Positions 28,592 to 37,059 of a stretch of DNA of 64,000 nucleotides are shown in pieces. Position 1 is the stretch's first letter. Every line of letters begins with the position of its first letter. The notes below the pieces were generated by a model, which was not told where the DNA came from, did not search any database, and was given only the letters and a program-made list of their open reading frames with translations. Source of the stretch: an uncultured Pelagibacteraceae bacterium (lineage in GTDB: Bacteria; Pseudomonadota; Alphaproteobacteria; Pelagibacterales; Pelagibacteraceae); assembly GCA_902600485.1 (NCBI GenBank), contig CACKJD010000001.1, forward strand, positions 117,501-181,500, given 5' to 3'. Both the position numbers and the translations under genes were made by a program.

Positions 28592-29354
28592 AAAATTTCG
28601 AATAAAAAGTTTTAAAAAGAAAAATACTATATTAAAACTTCAAAATATAAGCTTATCATTTGAAAAAAGACCAATACTAGAAAATATTAGTTTTGAGATT
28701 AATCAAGGAGAAATTTTTGGGATGCTTGGTCCGAATGGAGTTGGTAAATCTACAATTTTTAATCTGGTAACAGGTCTGATAAAGCCAAATAGTGGCGAAA
28801 TAATAATTAGAGACGAAAAGGTAAATGATTATCCAATTTTTATGCGAACTGCAAAATTTAAAATAGGGTATGTACCGCAATACGGTGGTTATTTTTATGA
28901 CCTAACACTTTTTGAAAACCTTAAAGCGGTAGCAGAAATACTTATAAAAGACCAAAGAAATAGAGCTGAAAAAATTAATTATTTGGTTTCAAAATTTGAC
29001 TTAAGTCAAATTAGAGATATTAAAGCAAAATTTTTGTCAGGTGGTCAAAAGAAGAAATTAGTCATTGCAATGGCTTTATTGGGAGACCCTGAATTACTTT
29101 TGCTTGACGAATGTTTTGCAGCTCTTGATGTTATGACTATTAAAATGTTGCAACAAATTATTGTAAATCTTCAATATGAAAATAACATAACGATATGTAT
29201 TTGTGATCATCAAGCAAGAGATTTATTATCTTGTGTTGATGTTGCAATGGTTCTCTCTGAAGGTAAAGTAATTGCAAAAGGAACACCGACCGAGCTTATA
29301 AAAAATCAAAATGCTAAAACTGCATATTTTGGAGATTCTTTTAAGTTTAATTAA
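28578..29354 (+). CDS. lptB: LPS export ABC transporter ATPase LptB
   Basis: 258 residues. Walker A GPNGVGKST, signature LSGGQKKK, Walker B LLLLDECF (the usual DEP is DEC here, with the catalytic glutamate kept) and switch histidine in CDHQ. It powers extraction of lipopolysaccharide from the inner membrane. The basic N-terminal extension of about 15 residues precedes the ABC domain. Downstream the usual rpoN and hpf are absent and aroA follows after 5 bases. Confidence 0.94.
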   Translation: MAIIKKFRIKSFKKKNTILKLQNISLSFEKRPILENISFEINQGEIFGMLGPNGVGKSTIFNLVTGLIKPNSGEIIIRDEKVNDYPIFMRTAKFKIGYVPQYGGYFYDLTLFENLKAVAEILIKDQRNRAEKINYLVSKFDLSQIRDIKAKFLSGGQKKKLVIAMALLGDPELLLLDECFAALDVMTIKMLQQIIVNLQYENNITICICDHQARDLLSCVDVAMVLSEGKVIAKGTPTELIKNQNAKTAYFGDSFKFN

Positions 29355-29359
29355 AACTA

Positions 29360-30682
29360 ATGGCAAAATTAGTACTTAAAAAAAAAATCAAAGATTTTAA
29401 TAAAGTTATAAGTGTTGATGGTGATAAAAGTATATCTATTAGATCGTTATTAATAGGATCACAATCATATGGTATATGTAAAATTAAGAACTTACCTAAA
29501 TCTGATGATATTTTAAGTACAATTGATGGACTTAAAAAATTGGGTATTAAAATACGATTTAAAGATAAGACATGTTATCTTCATGGAAACGGACTTAATG
29601 GCTTTGATTACAAAAAAAATATTGTAATCAACGCTGGTAATTCAGGCACATTTGCAAGACTTTTACTTGGTCTTTTAGTTAAATCATCTTACCCAGTGAA
29701 AATTATAGGAGACAAAAGCCTTTCAAGACGAGATTTTCAAAGAGTAACTAATCCATTAAAACAATTTGGGGCTAGATTTGTTTCGAAAAATGAATCAAAT
29801 CTACCTTTAACAATATCGGGCTCAGAATATTTAAGGCCAATTAATTATTTTGAAAAAAAAGGATCTGCACAATGTAAAAGTTCTGTGATTTTTGCTGGAC
29901 TAAATACACCTGGCAAAACAATTATAAAAGCAAAAAAATCGAGAGATCATACCGAATTATTTTTAAGATATTTAAACATACCTTTAAAAATTTTTAAAGG
30001 TAAGCAATTCGATAAAATTGAAATAATTGGTGGAAATCAATTTAAGTCTTTCAATTACACTATACCAGGAGATATGAGCTCAAGTGCTTTTTTTATTGTA
30101 CTAACTTTACTTTTAAAAAACTCTAAACTTAAGATAAAAAACGTCAATATAAATTCGACTAGAGTTGGGTTTATTAAAATAATAAACAAAATGGGAGCTA
30201 AAGTAAAGTTCATTAAAAAAAAAAAATTATACGGGGAATATTTTGCAGATATTTGTGTTAATAGTCAAAAAAGTTTTAAACCTATCAAATGTCCTGTTGA
30301 GTTAAATAGTAATGCGATAGATGAGTTTTTAATTATTTTTTTATTAGCTGCTAAAGCTTCAGGTGTATCTATTTTTAAAAAACTTAATGAATTAGATAAA
30401 AAAGAGAGTCCTAGACTAAAATTGGCATCATCAATTCTTAAAAAAATAGGAGTAAAAGTAAAATTAATGAATGATAATATCAAAATTTACGGAAACCCTA
30501 ATTTAAAAATAAATAAAAAAATATTAATAAAAAATTACTACAAAGATCACAGGATTTTTATGACATCTGTAATTGCAGCAGTTTGCTTAGGTGGAGAATG
30601 GGTTATAGAAGATATGGAGTCACATAAAAGCTCTTTTCCCTCTTTTATGAAGATTTTAAGAAAAATAGGTTACAAATTCTAA
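29360..30682 (+). CDS. aroA: 3-phosphoshikimate 1-carboxyvinyltransferase (EPSP synthase)
   Basis: 440 residues. It adds enolpyruvyl to shikimate 3-phosphate on the way to chorismate. GDKSISIRSLLIGSQSYG binds phosphate, though the usual SHR is SIR. NAGNSGTFARLL and SLSRRDFQRV are present. The C-terminal half contains PGDMSSSAFF and ESPRL. In most alphaproteobacteria cmk follows between aroA and rpsA; here 118 bases of noncoding sequence separate them. Confidence 0.94.
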   Translation: MAKLVLKKKIKDFNKVISVDGDKSISIRSLLIGSQSYGICKIKNLPKSDDILSTIDGLKKLGIKIRFKDKTCYLHGNGLNGFDYKKNIVINAGNSGTFARLLLGLLVKSSYPVKIIGDKSLSRRDFQRVTNPLKQFGARFVSKNESNLPLTISGSEYLRPINYFEKKGSAQCKSSVIFAGLNTPGKTIIKAKKSRDHTELFLRYLNIPLKIFKGKQFDKIEIIGGNQFKSFNYTIPGDMSSSAFFIVLTLLLKNSKLKIKNVNINSTRVGFIKIINKMGAKVKFIKKKKLYGEYFADICVNSQKSFKPIKCPVELNSNAIDEFLIIFLLAAKASGVSIFKKLNELDKKESPRLKLASSILKKIGVKVKLMNDNIKIYGNPNLKINKKILIKNYYKDHRIFMTSVIAAVCLGGEWVIEDMESHKSSFPSFMKILRKIGYKF

Positions 30683-30800
30683 ATTATATTAAAAATTAAA
30701 AAATTAGCCCCAAAATTGTAGAATTATAGTATATTTAGTTTTTTTTTGTTTCTTGATTAATACTTAAAATTTCTTTAAAAGCTCATTTTTTAAATAATTA

Positions 30801-32528
30801 ATGGAAATATATAAAGAAACAAATACAGAAGCATCAAAAGAGTTTGAAAAACTCCTTAAAAACGAAATTTCTAAAACTAAAGATTTAGTTGAAGGCAAGA
30901 TTATAGAAGGTACTGTAACCAAGGTCGGTGAAAAATATGTATGGTGCCACGCTGACGGTCTTAAGTCAGAAGCAATGGTGGATATAAATGAGCTTAAAAC
31001 ACTGGGCCAAGAGAACAAATTAAAAATTGGAGAAAAAATTCAGGTATTACTTGAACGTATAGAAGGGAGAGATGGTGAAGTTATAGTTTCAGCGAGTAAA
31101 GCCCAAAAAATAAAAGGTTGGGATATCTTAGTAAAAGCATATGAAAACAATGAACCTATAATGGGAAAAATAACTAGTAAATGTAAAGGCGGAGTAATCG
31201 TTGAACATATAGATACAGGTTCGCTTATGTTTTGCCCTGGTTCTCAAATATCTGATATACCAATAAAAGATATTTCACACTTAATAAATGAACCTCAAAA
31301 ATTCGCGTTAATCAAAATGGACAAAGTAAGAGGAAATGCATGTGTATCACGTAGACAAATTATATCATCAGGTAAAAAAGAAGATAAGGCTAAAATTATT
31401 GAAAAATATAAGGAAGGTGACATAATTAAAAATGCTGTAGTTAAGGGTTATAGTTCTTTTGGATGTTTTTTTAATGTAAATAATGAGTTAGACTGTCTTG
31501 TTCACTTGCAAGAAATTAGTTATTCAAGAGTTAATCATCCTGAGGAAGTTTTTAACATTGGTGATAAACACGATTTGTTAGTAATATCAGTTGACAAAGA
31601 AAAATTGCAAATTGGATGTAGCATCAAACAACTGTCCCCAGATCCTTTCGAAAAAATTTCAAATTACAAGTTAAATAATAAGTATCAAGTTAAAATCATA
31701 AAAATTATGGACTTTGGAGCGTTTGCAGAATTAGAACCCGGATTAACGACATTACTTCACTCAAGCGAGATAAGTTGGAGTAGAAAAAATGTTCAACCAA
31801 AAAAGTTTTTTAAAGTTGGTGATAAAATTGATTGCGTAATAACTGAAATTGACAAGGATAAAAGAAGAATAGCTATTTCTTACAGATTAACTAAGGAGAA
31901 TCCGTTTGATAAAATAGAAAAAAATAACCCAGTTGGCTCTGAGGTAAACGGAACTATAAGCAGTATGAATGAGTACGCAATTTATCTAAAATTGGACGAT
32001 TATGAAATTGATGCTTTTCTTCATTTTAATGATCTAAGTTATGCAGGTGTTCCCGAGGAAACAGCAAAAAATTATAAGATAAAAGATAAAATGAAAGTTA
32101 AAGTTCTCGAAATTAAAAAAGACTCTCAAAAAGTACGTGTGGGTCTGAAACAAACTCAAAAAGATCCTTTTGATTACTTCTCAAATAAAAAAGTGAATGA
32201 TACAGTTACGGTTAAAGTTCTTTCATCAGATAATAAGGGACTGATAGTTCAGCCTGAGGGCAGCAATATGAATCTGCTAATTAAAAAATCCCAGATTGCT
32301 GTATCTTCATCAGATGCTAGACCTTCAAGATTTGTTGGAGGAGAAAGAATAGATGCGGCAATTTCAGAGTTAAATATGGAAAAAAGAAAAGTTTCACTAA
32401 GCATTAAGCTTTTAGAAGAGTTGCAAAATAAAGAAGCTGTTTCTAAATTTAGTTCACCTTTATCAGGAAAAAATCTACCTTTTTCATCATTGTCTGATAA
32501 ACTAAGCAATAAAAAAGCTAAAAAATAG
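30801..32528 (+). CDS. rpsA: 30S ribosomal protein S1
   Basis: 575 residues with six S1 OB-fold repeats. Domains 1-2 (about 30-180) are the divergent ribosome-binding pair; domains 3-6 carry the RNA-binding pattern, as in YSSFGCFFNV and MDFGAFAELEPG. S1 brings mRNA to the 30S subunit. A serine/lysine-rich tail ends the protein. The 118-base upstream spacer is the only sizeable leader in this region and may hold autoregulatory sites; I see no clear element in it. An HU/IHF gene follows after 13 bases, a conserved pairing. Confidence 0.96.
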   Translation: MEIYKETNTEASKEFEKLLKNEISKTKDLVEGKIIEGTVTKVGEKYVWCHADGLKSEAMVDINELKTLGQENKLKIGEKIQVLLERIEGRDGEVIVSASKAQKIKGWDILVKAYENNEPIMGKITSKCKGGVIVEHIDTGSLMFCPGSQISDIPIKDISHLINEPQKFALIKMDKVRGNACVSRRQIISSGKKEDKAKIIEKYKEGDIIKNAVVKGYSSFGCFFNVNNELDCLVHLQEISYSRVNHPEEVFNIGDKHDLLVISVDKEKLQIGCSIKQLSPDPFEKISNYKLNNKYQVKIIKIMDFGAFAELEPGLTTLLHSSEISWSRKNVQPKKFFKVGDKIDCVITEIDKDKRRIAISYRLTKENPFDKIEKNNPVGSEVNGTISSMNEYAIYLKLDDYEIDAFLHFNDLSYAGVPEETAKNYKIKDKMKVKVLEIKKDSQKVRVGLKQTQKDPFDYFSNKKVNDTVTVKVLSSDNKGLIVQPEGSNMNLLIKKSQIAVSSSDARPSRFVGGERIDAAISELNMEKRKVSLSIKLLEELQNKEAVSKFSSPLSGKNLPFSSLSDKLSNKKAKK

Positions 32529-32541
32529 TATTACAAAAAAA

Positions 32542-32829
32542 TTGTCAGTATCCAAGTCAGATTTAATAATACAATTAAAACAAATATATCCAAATATATT
32601 AAAAAAGGATTTATTAAAAGTTTTTGATATATTCATTGAGGAAATAATGATGGCATTAAAAAATGATGAAAGAGTTGAATTAAGAGGATGGTGTATCTTT
32701 TACCAAAAAACTCAAAAAAGTAGGAGTTCAAGGAATCCTAAAACTGGTGAGAGTATTTATACTCCAGAGAAAAAAAATATAAATTTTAAAATGAGCAAAG
32801 AATTATTTAAAATAATTAATGAAAAATAA
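32542..32829 (+). CDS. ihfB: HU/IHF family DNA-bending protein (IhfB-like)
   Basis: 95 residues from a TTG start, which is needed to keep the N-terminal helix (SVSKSDLIIQLKQIYP). The beta-arm contains RNPKTGES, the proline loop that inserts into DNA, in slightly altered form. It bends DNA and organises the nucleoid. The position directly after rpsA is that of ihfB (himD) in Proteobacteria, which decides the subunit name. Its stop lies inside the start of pyrF. Confidence 0.88.
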   Translation: MSVSKSDLIIQLKQIYPNILKKDLLKVFDIFIEEIMMALKNDERVELRGWCIFYQKTQKSRSSRNPKTGESIYTPEKKNINFKMSKELFKIINEK

Positions 32830-33490
32830 AATTTTTATTGCAATCGATACAAAAAGTCTAAATAAGGCAAAATCAATTATAAATCAAGTTAAACTAGAAA
32901 ATTTTAAAATTGGTTTTAAATTTGGTTTGGAATTTCTTAATTCAAAAAATGGAAGAAATTTTATTTCAAAGTTAAAAAAAAAAATTATTTTTGTTGATTT
33001 AAAACTTCATGATATTCCAAATACAATGTCATCAGCTGTAATAGCTTTAAAAGATTTGAAGATTGATTATCTTACAGTTCATATTTCTTCAGGATTAAAA
33101 GCTTTAAAAGAGGTCAAAAAAGTGTCTGGTAAAACTAAAATAGTAGGAGTTACAACATTAACTTCTTTGGATAGTGCAGATTTAAAAAGTGTTGGACATA
33201 AGAGATCTTTAAAAGATATTGTTACTTTTCAAGCAAAGTTGGCAAGCAAAGCTAAACTTGATGCTATTGTTTGTAGCCCCCATGAAATAAAATTTGTACA
33301 AAAATATTTTTACAAAGAGATTATAACACCAGGTATAAGAATTTCCTCAAAAGTAAATGATCAAAAAAGAGTAATGACTCCTAGAGAGGCCTTTAAGCAA
33401 GGAAGCGACTGGATAGTAATAGGTAGGGATGTAACAAAAGGAAATATTAAAGGTAACTTCAAAAAATTAAGTGATCATCTAGGTCAATGA
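32819..33490 (+). CDS. pyrF: Orotidine 5'-phosphate decarboxylase
   Basis: 223 residues. Last step of UMP synthesis. The catalytic D-x-K-x-x-D pattern is in FVDLKLHDIPNT, and the phosphate-binding end is in TPGIR and VIGRDVT. It overlaps ihfB by 11 bases and trpF by 4, so it is cotranscribed in the rpsA-to-folC run. Confidence 0.95.
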   Translation: MKNKIFIAIDTKSLNKAKSIINQVKLENFKIGFKFGLEFLNSKNGRNFISKLKKKIIFVDLKLHDIPNTMSSAVIALKDLKIDYLTVHISSGLKALKEVKKVSGKTKIVGVTTLTSLDSADLKSVGHKRSLKDIVTFQAKLASKAKLDAIVCSPHEIKFVQKYFYKEIITPGIRISSKVNDQKRVMTPREAFKQGSDWIVIGRDVTKGNIKGNFKKLSDHLGQ

Positions 33491-34104
33491 CACTGGAATG
33501 TAAAATCTGTGGTGTATCTGATGTAAAAATATTAAATTTTATTGTTAATCACAAGTTCCCTCCAAAGTTTATTGGTTTTATAGTTAATTACCCTAAATCA
33601 AAACGTTTTGTAGAAATTAACAAACTTAAAGATTTAATAAGTGTAAATAAAAAAAAATCTAAATTTGTCGCAGTATTAGTTAAGCCTAATGATGAAATAT
33701 TAGAAAAAATACAATTTTTAAAGTTTGATTATTATCAGATTTATGATTGTACACCAGAGGAGATTAAATATATTAAAAAAAAATATAATAAAAAAATTAT
33801 TTCTGCTATAACTGTAGAAAGCAAACTTGATTTAAATAATTATAAAGATTTTTTACCATTTTCCGAGATAATATTATTTGACTCCAAGGGTTACGAAAAA
33901 TCTTTAGGTTTTGACCATAATTTATTAGAGAACATACCTAACAATTTTAAAAAAATGGTGGCGGGAAATATTAAAATTCATGATATCTTAAATTTAAAAA
34001 ATAAAGAATACATTATTGATGTGAGCGGAGCTTTAGAAGATTCTTCTGGAAAAAAAAGTGTGAATAAAATAGATCAGTTTTTAACCGAAGTCAATAAAGC
34101 ATGA
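33487..34104 (+). CDS. trpF: Phosphoribosylanthranilate isomerase
   Basis: 205 residues. A TIM barrel that converts phosphoribosylanthranilate to the open ribulose form in tryptophan synthesis. The general base cysteine is in CKICGVSD and the general acid aspartate in ILFDSKG. The glycine-rich segments near the C-terminus (VAGNIKIHDIL, IDVSGALED) are diverged. The direct neighbours trpB and trpA support the name. Confidence 0.88.
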   Translation: MTLECKICGVSDVKILNFIVNHKFPPKFIGFIVNYPKSKRFVEINKLKDLISVNKKKSKFVAVLVKPNDEILEKIQFLKFDYYQIYDCTPEEIKYIKKKYNKKIISAITVESKLDLNNYKDFLPFSEIILFDSKGYEKSLGFDHNLLENIPNNFKKMVAGNIKIHDILNLKNKEYIIDVSGALEDSSGKKSVNKIDQFLTEVNKA

Positions 34105-35333
34105 AGCTAAAAAAAAAAATTTCAGTATTAGATCAACACGATAAATTTGGGTTTTGGGGAGGTAAGTTTGGAGGAAATTTTGTTCCTGAAACCCTAAAAA
34201 AACCTATTAATGATTTAGAATTATTGTTTAATAAACTTAAAAATAATAAGAAGTTTTTAAGTGAAAGAGATAGATATTTCAAGAATTGGGTTGGAGCTCC
34301 TACTAGATTTATTAAATTAAGTAATCTCACAGAGCATGTTGGTGGGGCTGAAATATGGTCGAAAGTAGTGTCTGATGCAAATGGAGGAGCTCACAAAATT
34401 TATAATGCTACAGTACATTGTCTGTTAGCTAAAAAATCAGGTAAAAGAATTATTTGTGGGGATACAGGAGCTGGTTACGCAGGAAAAATGCTTAGCATGG
34501 CTGCAAAAAAATTTGGCCTAAAATGTAAAATTTTTATGGGTGCAAAAGATATTGAAAGGCAACAACCAAATGTCAAAGCAATTAAAAGTAATGGTGCAGA
34601 AATTGTTCCAGTTTACTCAGGTAGTCAAACCTTAGTGGATGCTGTCTCTGAATGTATGAGATTTTGGGTAGCTAATTGTGATACAACAGCAATGTGTGTG
34701 GGTTCAACAGTCGGGCCTAATATATTTGTTAAGATTTGTGGCTGGTCTACTAGTCAAATTTCACGAGAATTAAAAATTCAAATACTTGATGAATTTGGGA
34801 ATATACCAAAAAGATTAAAGCTTTATAATTGTGTTGGTGGAGGGAGCTCAAGTTTTGGTTTTTGGAACGAATTTATGGATTATGATAAAAAACAGGTTGA
34901 ATTTATTGGAGTTGAAGCAGGTGGGTCATCAAAAAGTAAAAAACATGCAGCTCCATTAACTTATGGATCTAAAATAGGTATATTACATGGGGCAGCTCAA
35001 TATGTTAATCAAAATTCAGAAGGTCAAATTGAGGAGACAGAGTCAATTTCAGCGGGCTTAGATTATCCAGGAGTTTCCCCGCTTCATTGTTTTTTGAAAG
35101 ATACTAAGAGAGCAAGATATACTGCTGCAAGTGATGAAGATGCCCTAAAAGCTTTTAAAATTGTATCAAAGTATGAAGCAATAAGACCTTCATTAGAACC
35201 AAGTCATGCCTTTTCAGTTGCAATCTCAGAGGCTAAAAAACTCTCTAAGGATACAATAGTGGTAGTTAACAGCTGTGGAGATGCATACAAAGATAGAAAA
35301 ATTTTAGAAAAAAAATTAGGTGTAAGATTATGA
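34101..35333 (+). CDS. trpB: Tryptophan synthase beta chain, divergent form
   Basis: 410 residues. PLP enzyme joining indole and serine. The PLP lysine is K99 in GGAHKIYN, and KRII, VGSTVGPN, GVEAGG and SISAGLDYPGV all align with TrpB. Several catalytic positions differ: the AETGAGQHG loop reads CGDTGAGYAG, so the catalytic glutamate (E109 in Salmonella) is D121; the serine that contacts PLP nitrogen is C392 in NSCGDAYKD; GGGSNA is GGGSSS; NHTGAHK is NGGAHK. Context between trpF and trpA argues for tryptophan synthesis, but altered substrate use is possible. Confidence 0.85.
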   Translation: MKLKKKISVLDQHDKFGFWGGKFGGNFVPETLKKPINDLELLFNKLKNNKKFLSERDRYFKNWVGAPTRFIKLSNLTEHVGGAEIWSKVVSDANGGAHKIYNATVHCLLAKKSGKRIICGDTGAGYAGKMLSMAAKKFGLKCKIFMGAKDIERQQPNVKAIKSNGAEIVPVYSGSQTLVDAVSECMRFWVANCDTTAMCVGSTVGPNIFVKICGWSTSQISRELKIQILDEFGNIPKRLKLYNCVGGGSSSFGFWNEFMDYDKKQVEFIGVEAGGSSKSKKHAAPLTYGSKIGILHGAAQYVNQNSEGQIEETESISAGLDYPGVSPLHCFLKDTKRARYTAASDEDALKAFKIVSKYEAIRPSLEPSHAFSVAISEAKKLSKDTIVVVNSCGDAYKDRKILEKKLGVRL

Positions 35334-36130
35334 TTAATTCTATTTCGAAAGCCTTTAACTCAGCAAAAAAAGAGGGTAGACCAGCTTTGCTTACATATAC
35401 AGTTGCTGGAGATAATACAAAAAAAAATTCTTTAAAAATTTTAAAAGCTATATCTAAGTACGCTGATATTTGTGAGCTTGGATTTCCACATAATACACCA
35501 ATTGCTGATGGTGGACAGATACAAACAAGCTCTTATAGGGCAATAAAGAATGGTACAAAAATTAAAGATGTTTTCGAAATTGTTAAGGACTTTAAATCTA
35601 GTAAATTTTCAAAGCCAATAATTTTAATGGGATACTTTAATATGATATTACAATATGGTCAAAATAAGTTTTTAAATGATTGTAAGAAAAACAAGATAGA
35701 CGGTTTAATAGTCGTTGACTTACCTTGGCCAGAAAATAAAAAATTTGCAAGCAAATGTAAAAAAAAATCTATTTCTTTTGTTCAACTTATTTCGCCTACC
35801 ACATCAAAAAATAGATTAATTTCAATTATAAAAGATTCTCACAATATGATTTATTATATTTCAATGTTGTCGACTACAGGAGGCAAGCTAAAAGTTTCAC
35901 CAAAAAAAATTTTGTTAAACTATGAAAAAATTAAGAGTATCAATTCAAATAAAAACTGTGTTATTGGTTTCGGTATAACTGAAAAGTCTATTTCTAGCTT
36001 AAAATCTGCAGATGGACTAGTTGTAGGAAGTGCTATTTGTAGAGAAATAACTAATAGTTTGAATAAGAGACAAAATCCTGTCACAAAGGTTGGCAATATG
36101 GTAAAAAAATTAAAAAATAAAATTTTATGA
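35330..36130 (+). CDS. trpA: Tryptophan synthase alpha chain
   Basis: 266 residues. It cleaves indoleglycerol phosphate to indole, passed to TrpB. The catalytic glutamate is in CELGFPHN and the aspartate in PIADGGQIQ. Loop 6, normally SRAGVTG, reads SMLSTTGGKL. The interface that faces TrpB is thus also diverged, in parallel with the unusual TrpB. It overlaps trpB and accD by 4 bases each. Confidence 0.9.
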   Translation: MINSISKAFNSAKKEGRPALLTYTVAGDNTKKNSLKILKAISKYADICELGFPHNTPIADGGQIQTSSYRAIKNGTKIKDVFEIVKDFKSSKFSKPIILMGYFNMILQYGQNKFLNDCKKNKIDGLIVVDLPWPENKKFASKCKKKSISFVQLISPTTSKNRLISIIKDSHNMIYYISMLSTTGGKLKVSPKKILLNYEKIKSINSNKNCVIGFGITEKSISSLKSADGLVVGSAICREITNSLNKRQNPVTKVGNMVKKLKNKIL

Positions 36131-37059
36131 ATTGGTTAAAAAAAACATTAGATTTTGGACAAAAGATTAAAAAGTTTCTTAAAAAAAGACCTTCGCGTCA
36201 AGATATGGAAGAAAGTGACTGGATGTCTTGTTGCAAAGGTCCAATTTTAAAAAAAGATTTAGAAGAAAATCTATGGGTATGCCCAGGTCCGTGTCACAAA
36301 CATTTTAGGATTAATCCTAAACAAAGATTTGATTTATTGTTTGGTAGTGAAGGTTATGAAATCTTAAAGACACCTATGCCACCAGATGATCCCTTAAATT
36401 TCGCTGACACAAAGTCATATAAAGACAGATTAAAAAGTGCTAGAAAAAAAACTGGTTTAAATTGCAGTATGGTAGTAGCGGATGGATCAATAAATAAAAT
36501 AAGATTAACAGCAATCGCATCTGACTTTAATTATATGGGAGCTAGTATCGGTGCTGCAGAAGGTGAGGCTTTTTTATTTGCCGCTCAGCACTCAATAGAA
36601 AATAATCAACCATTGTTGGTAGTTGCGACAGGTGGTGGAATGAAAATGCAAGAGTCCATAATTTCGTTAAACCAGATGACAAGAACGACACTAGCTATCA
36701 ATGATTTAAAGGCTAAAAAAATTCCATATATTGTTTTATTTGCTGATCCTGTTGCTGGTGGAATTACAGCTTCATATGCAATGCTTGGTGATATTCAAAT
36801 TGCTGAGCCAGGAGCCTTAATAGCTTTTGCTGGAAGACGTGTTATTGAAGGAACTGTTAAAGAAGAATTGCCAGAAAATTTTCAAAAATCAGAGCACGTT
36901 CAAGATTGTGGTTTTGTAGACACAATAATACAAAGAAAAGATCTACCAGAAAAAATTGGTATTTTGTTATCTATCTTGCTAAAGAAACAATCTGAGGTAA
37001 AAATAGATGATAGTGACAAAACTTCAGAAGATAATATTGAAAATAGAGAAGCGTCATAA
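36127..37059 (+). CDS. accD: Acetyl-CoA carboxylase carboxyltransferase beta
   Basis: 310 residues. Partner of AccA. The N-terminal zinc ribbon is altered: the first pair reads CC (spacing zero) and the second CPGPC instead of CxxC. The catalytic core is normal (VVATGGGMKMQES, FADPVAGGITASYAMLGD, IAFAGRRVIEGT). trpA-accD-folC is the usual order in alphaproteobacteria. Confidence 0.95.
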   Translation: MNWLKKTLDFGQKIKKFLKKRPSRQDMEESDWMSCCKGPILKKDLEENLWVCPGPCHKHFRINPKQRFDLLFGSEGYEILKTPMPPDDPLNFADTKSYKDRLKSARKKTGLNCSMVVADGSINKIRLTAIASDFNYMGASIGAAEGEAFLFAAQHSIENNQPLLVVATGGGMKMQESIISLNQMTRTTLAINDLKAKKIPYIVLFADPVAGGITASYAMLGDIQIAEPGALIAFAGRRVIEGTVKEELPENFQKSEHVQDCGFVDTIIQRKDLPEKIGILLSILLKKQSEVKIDDSDKTSEDNIENREAS

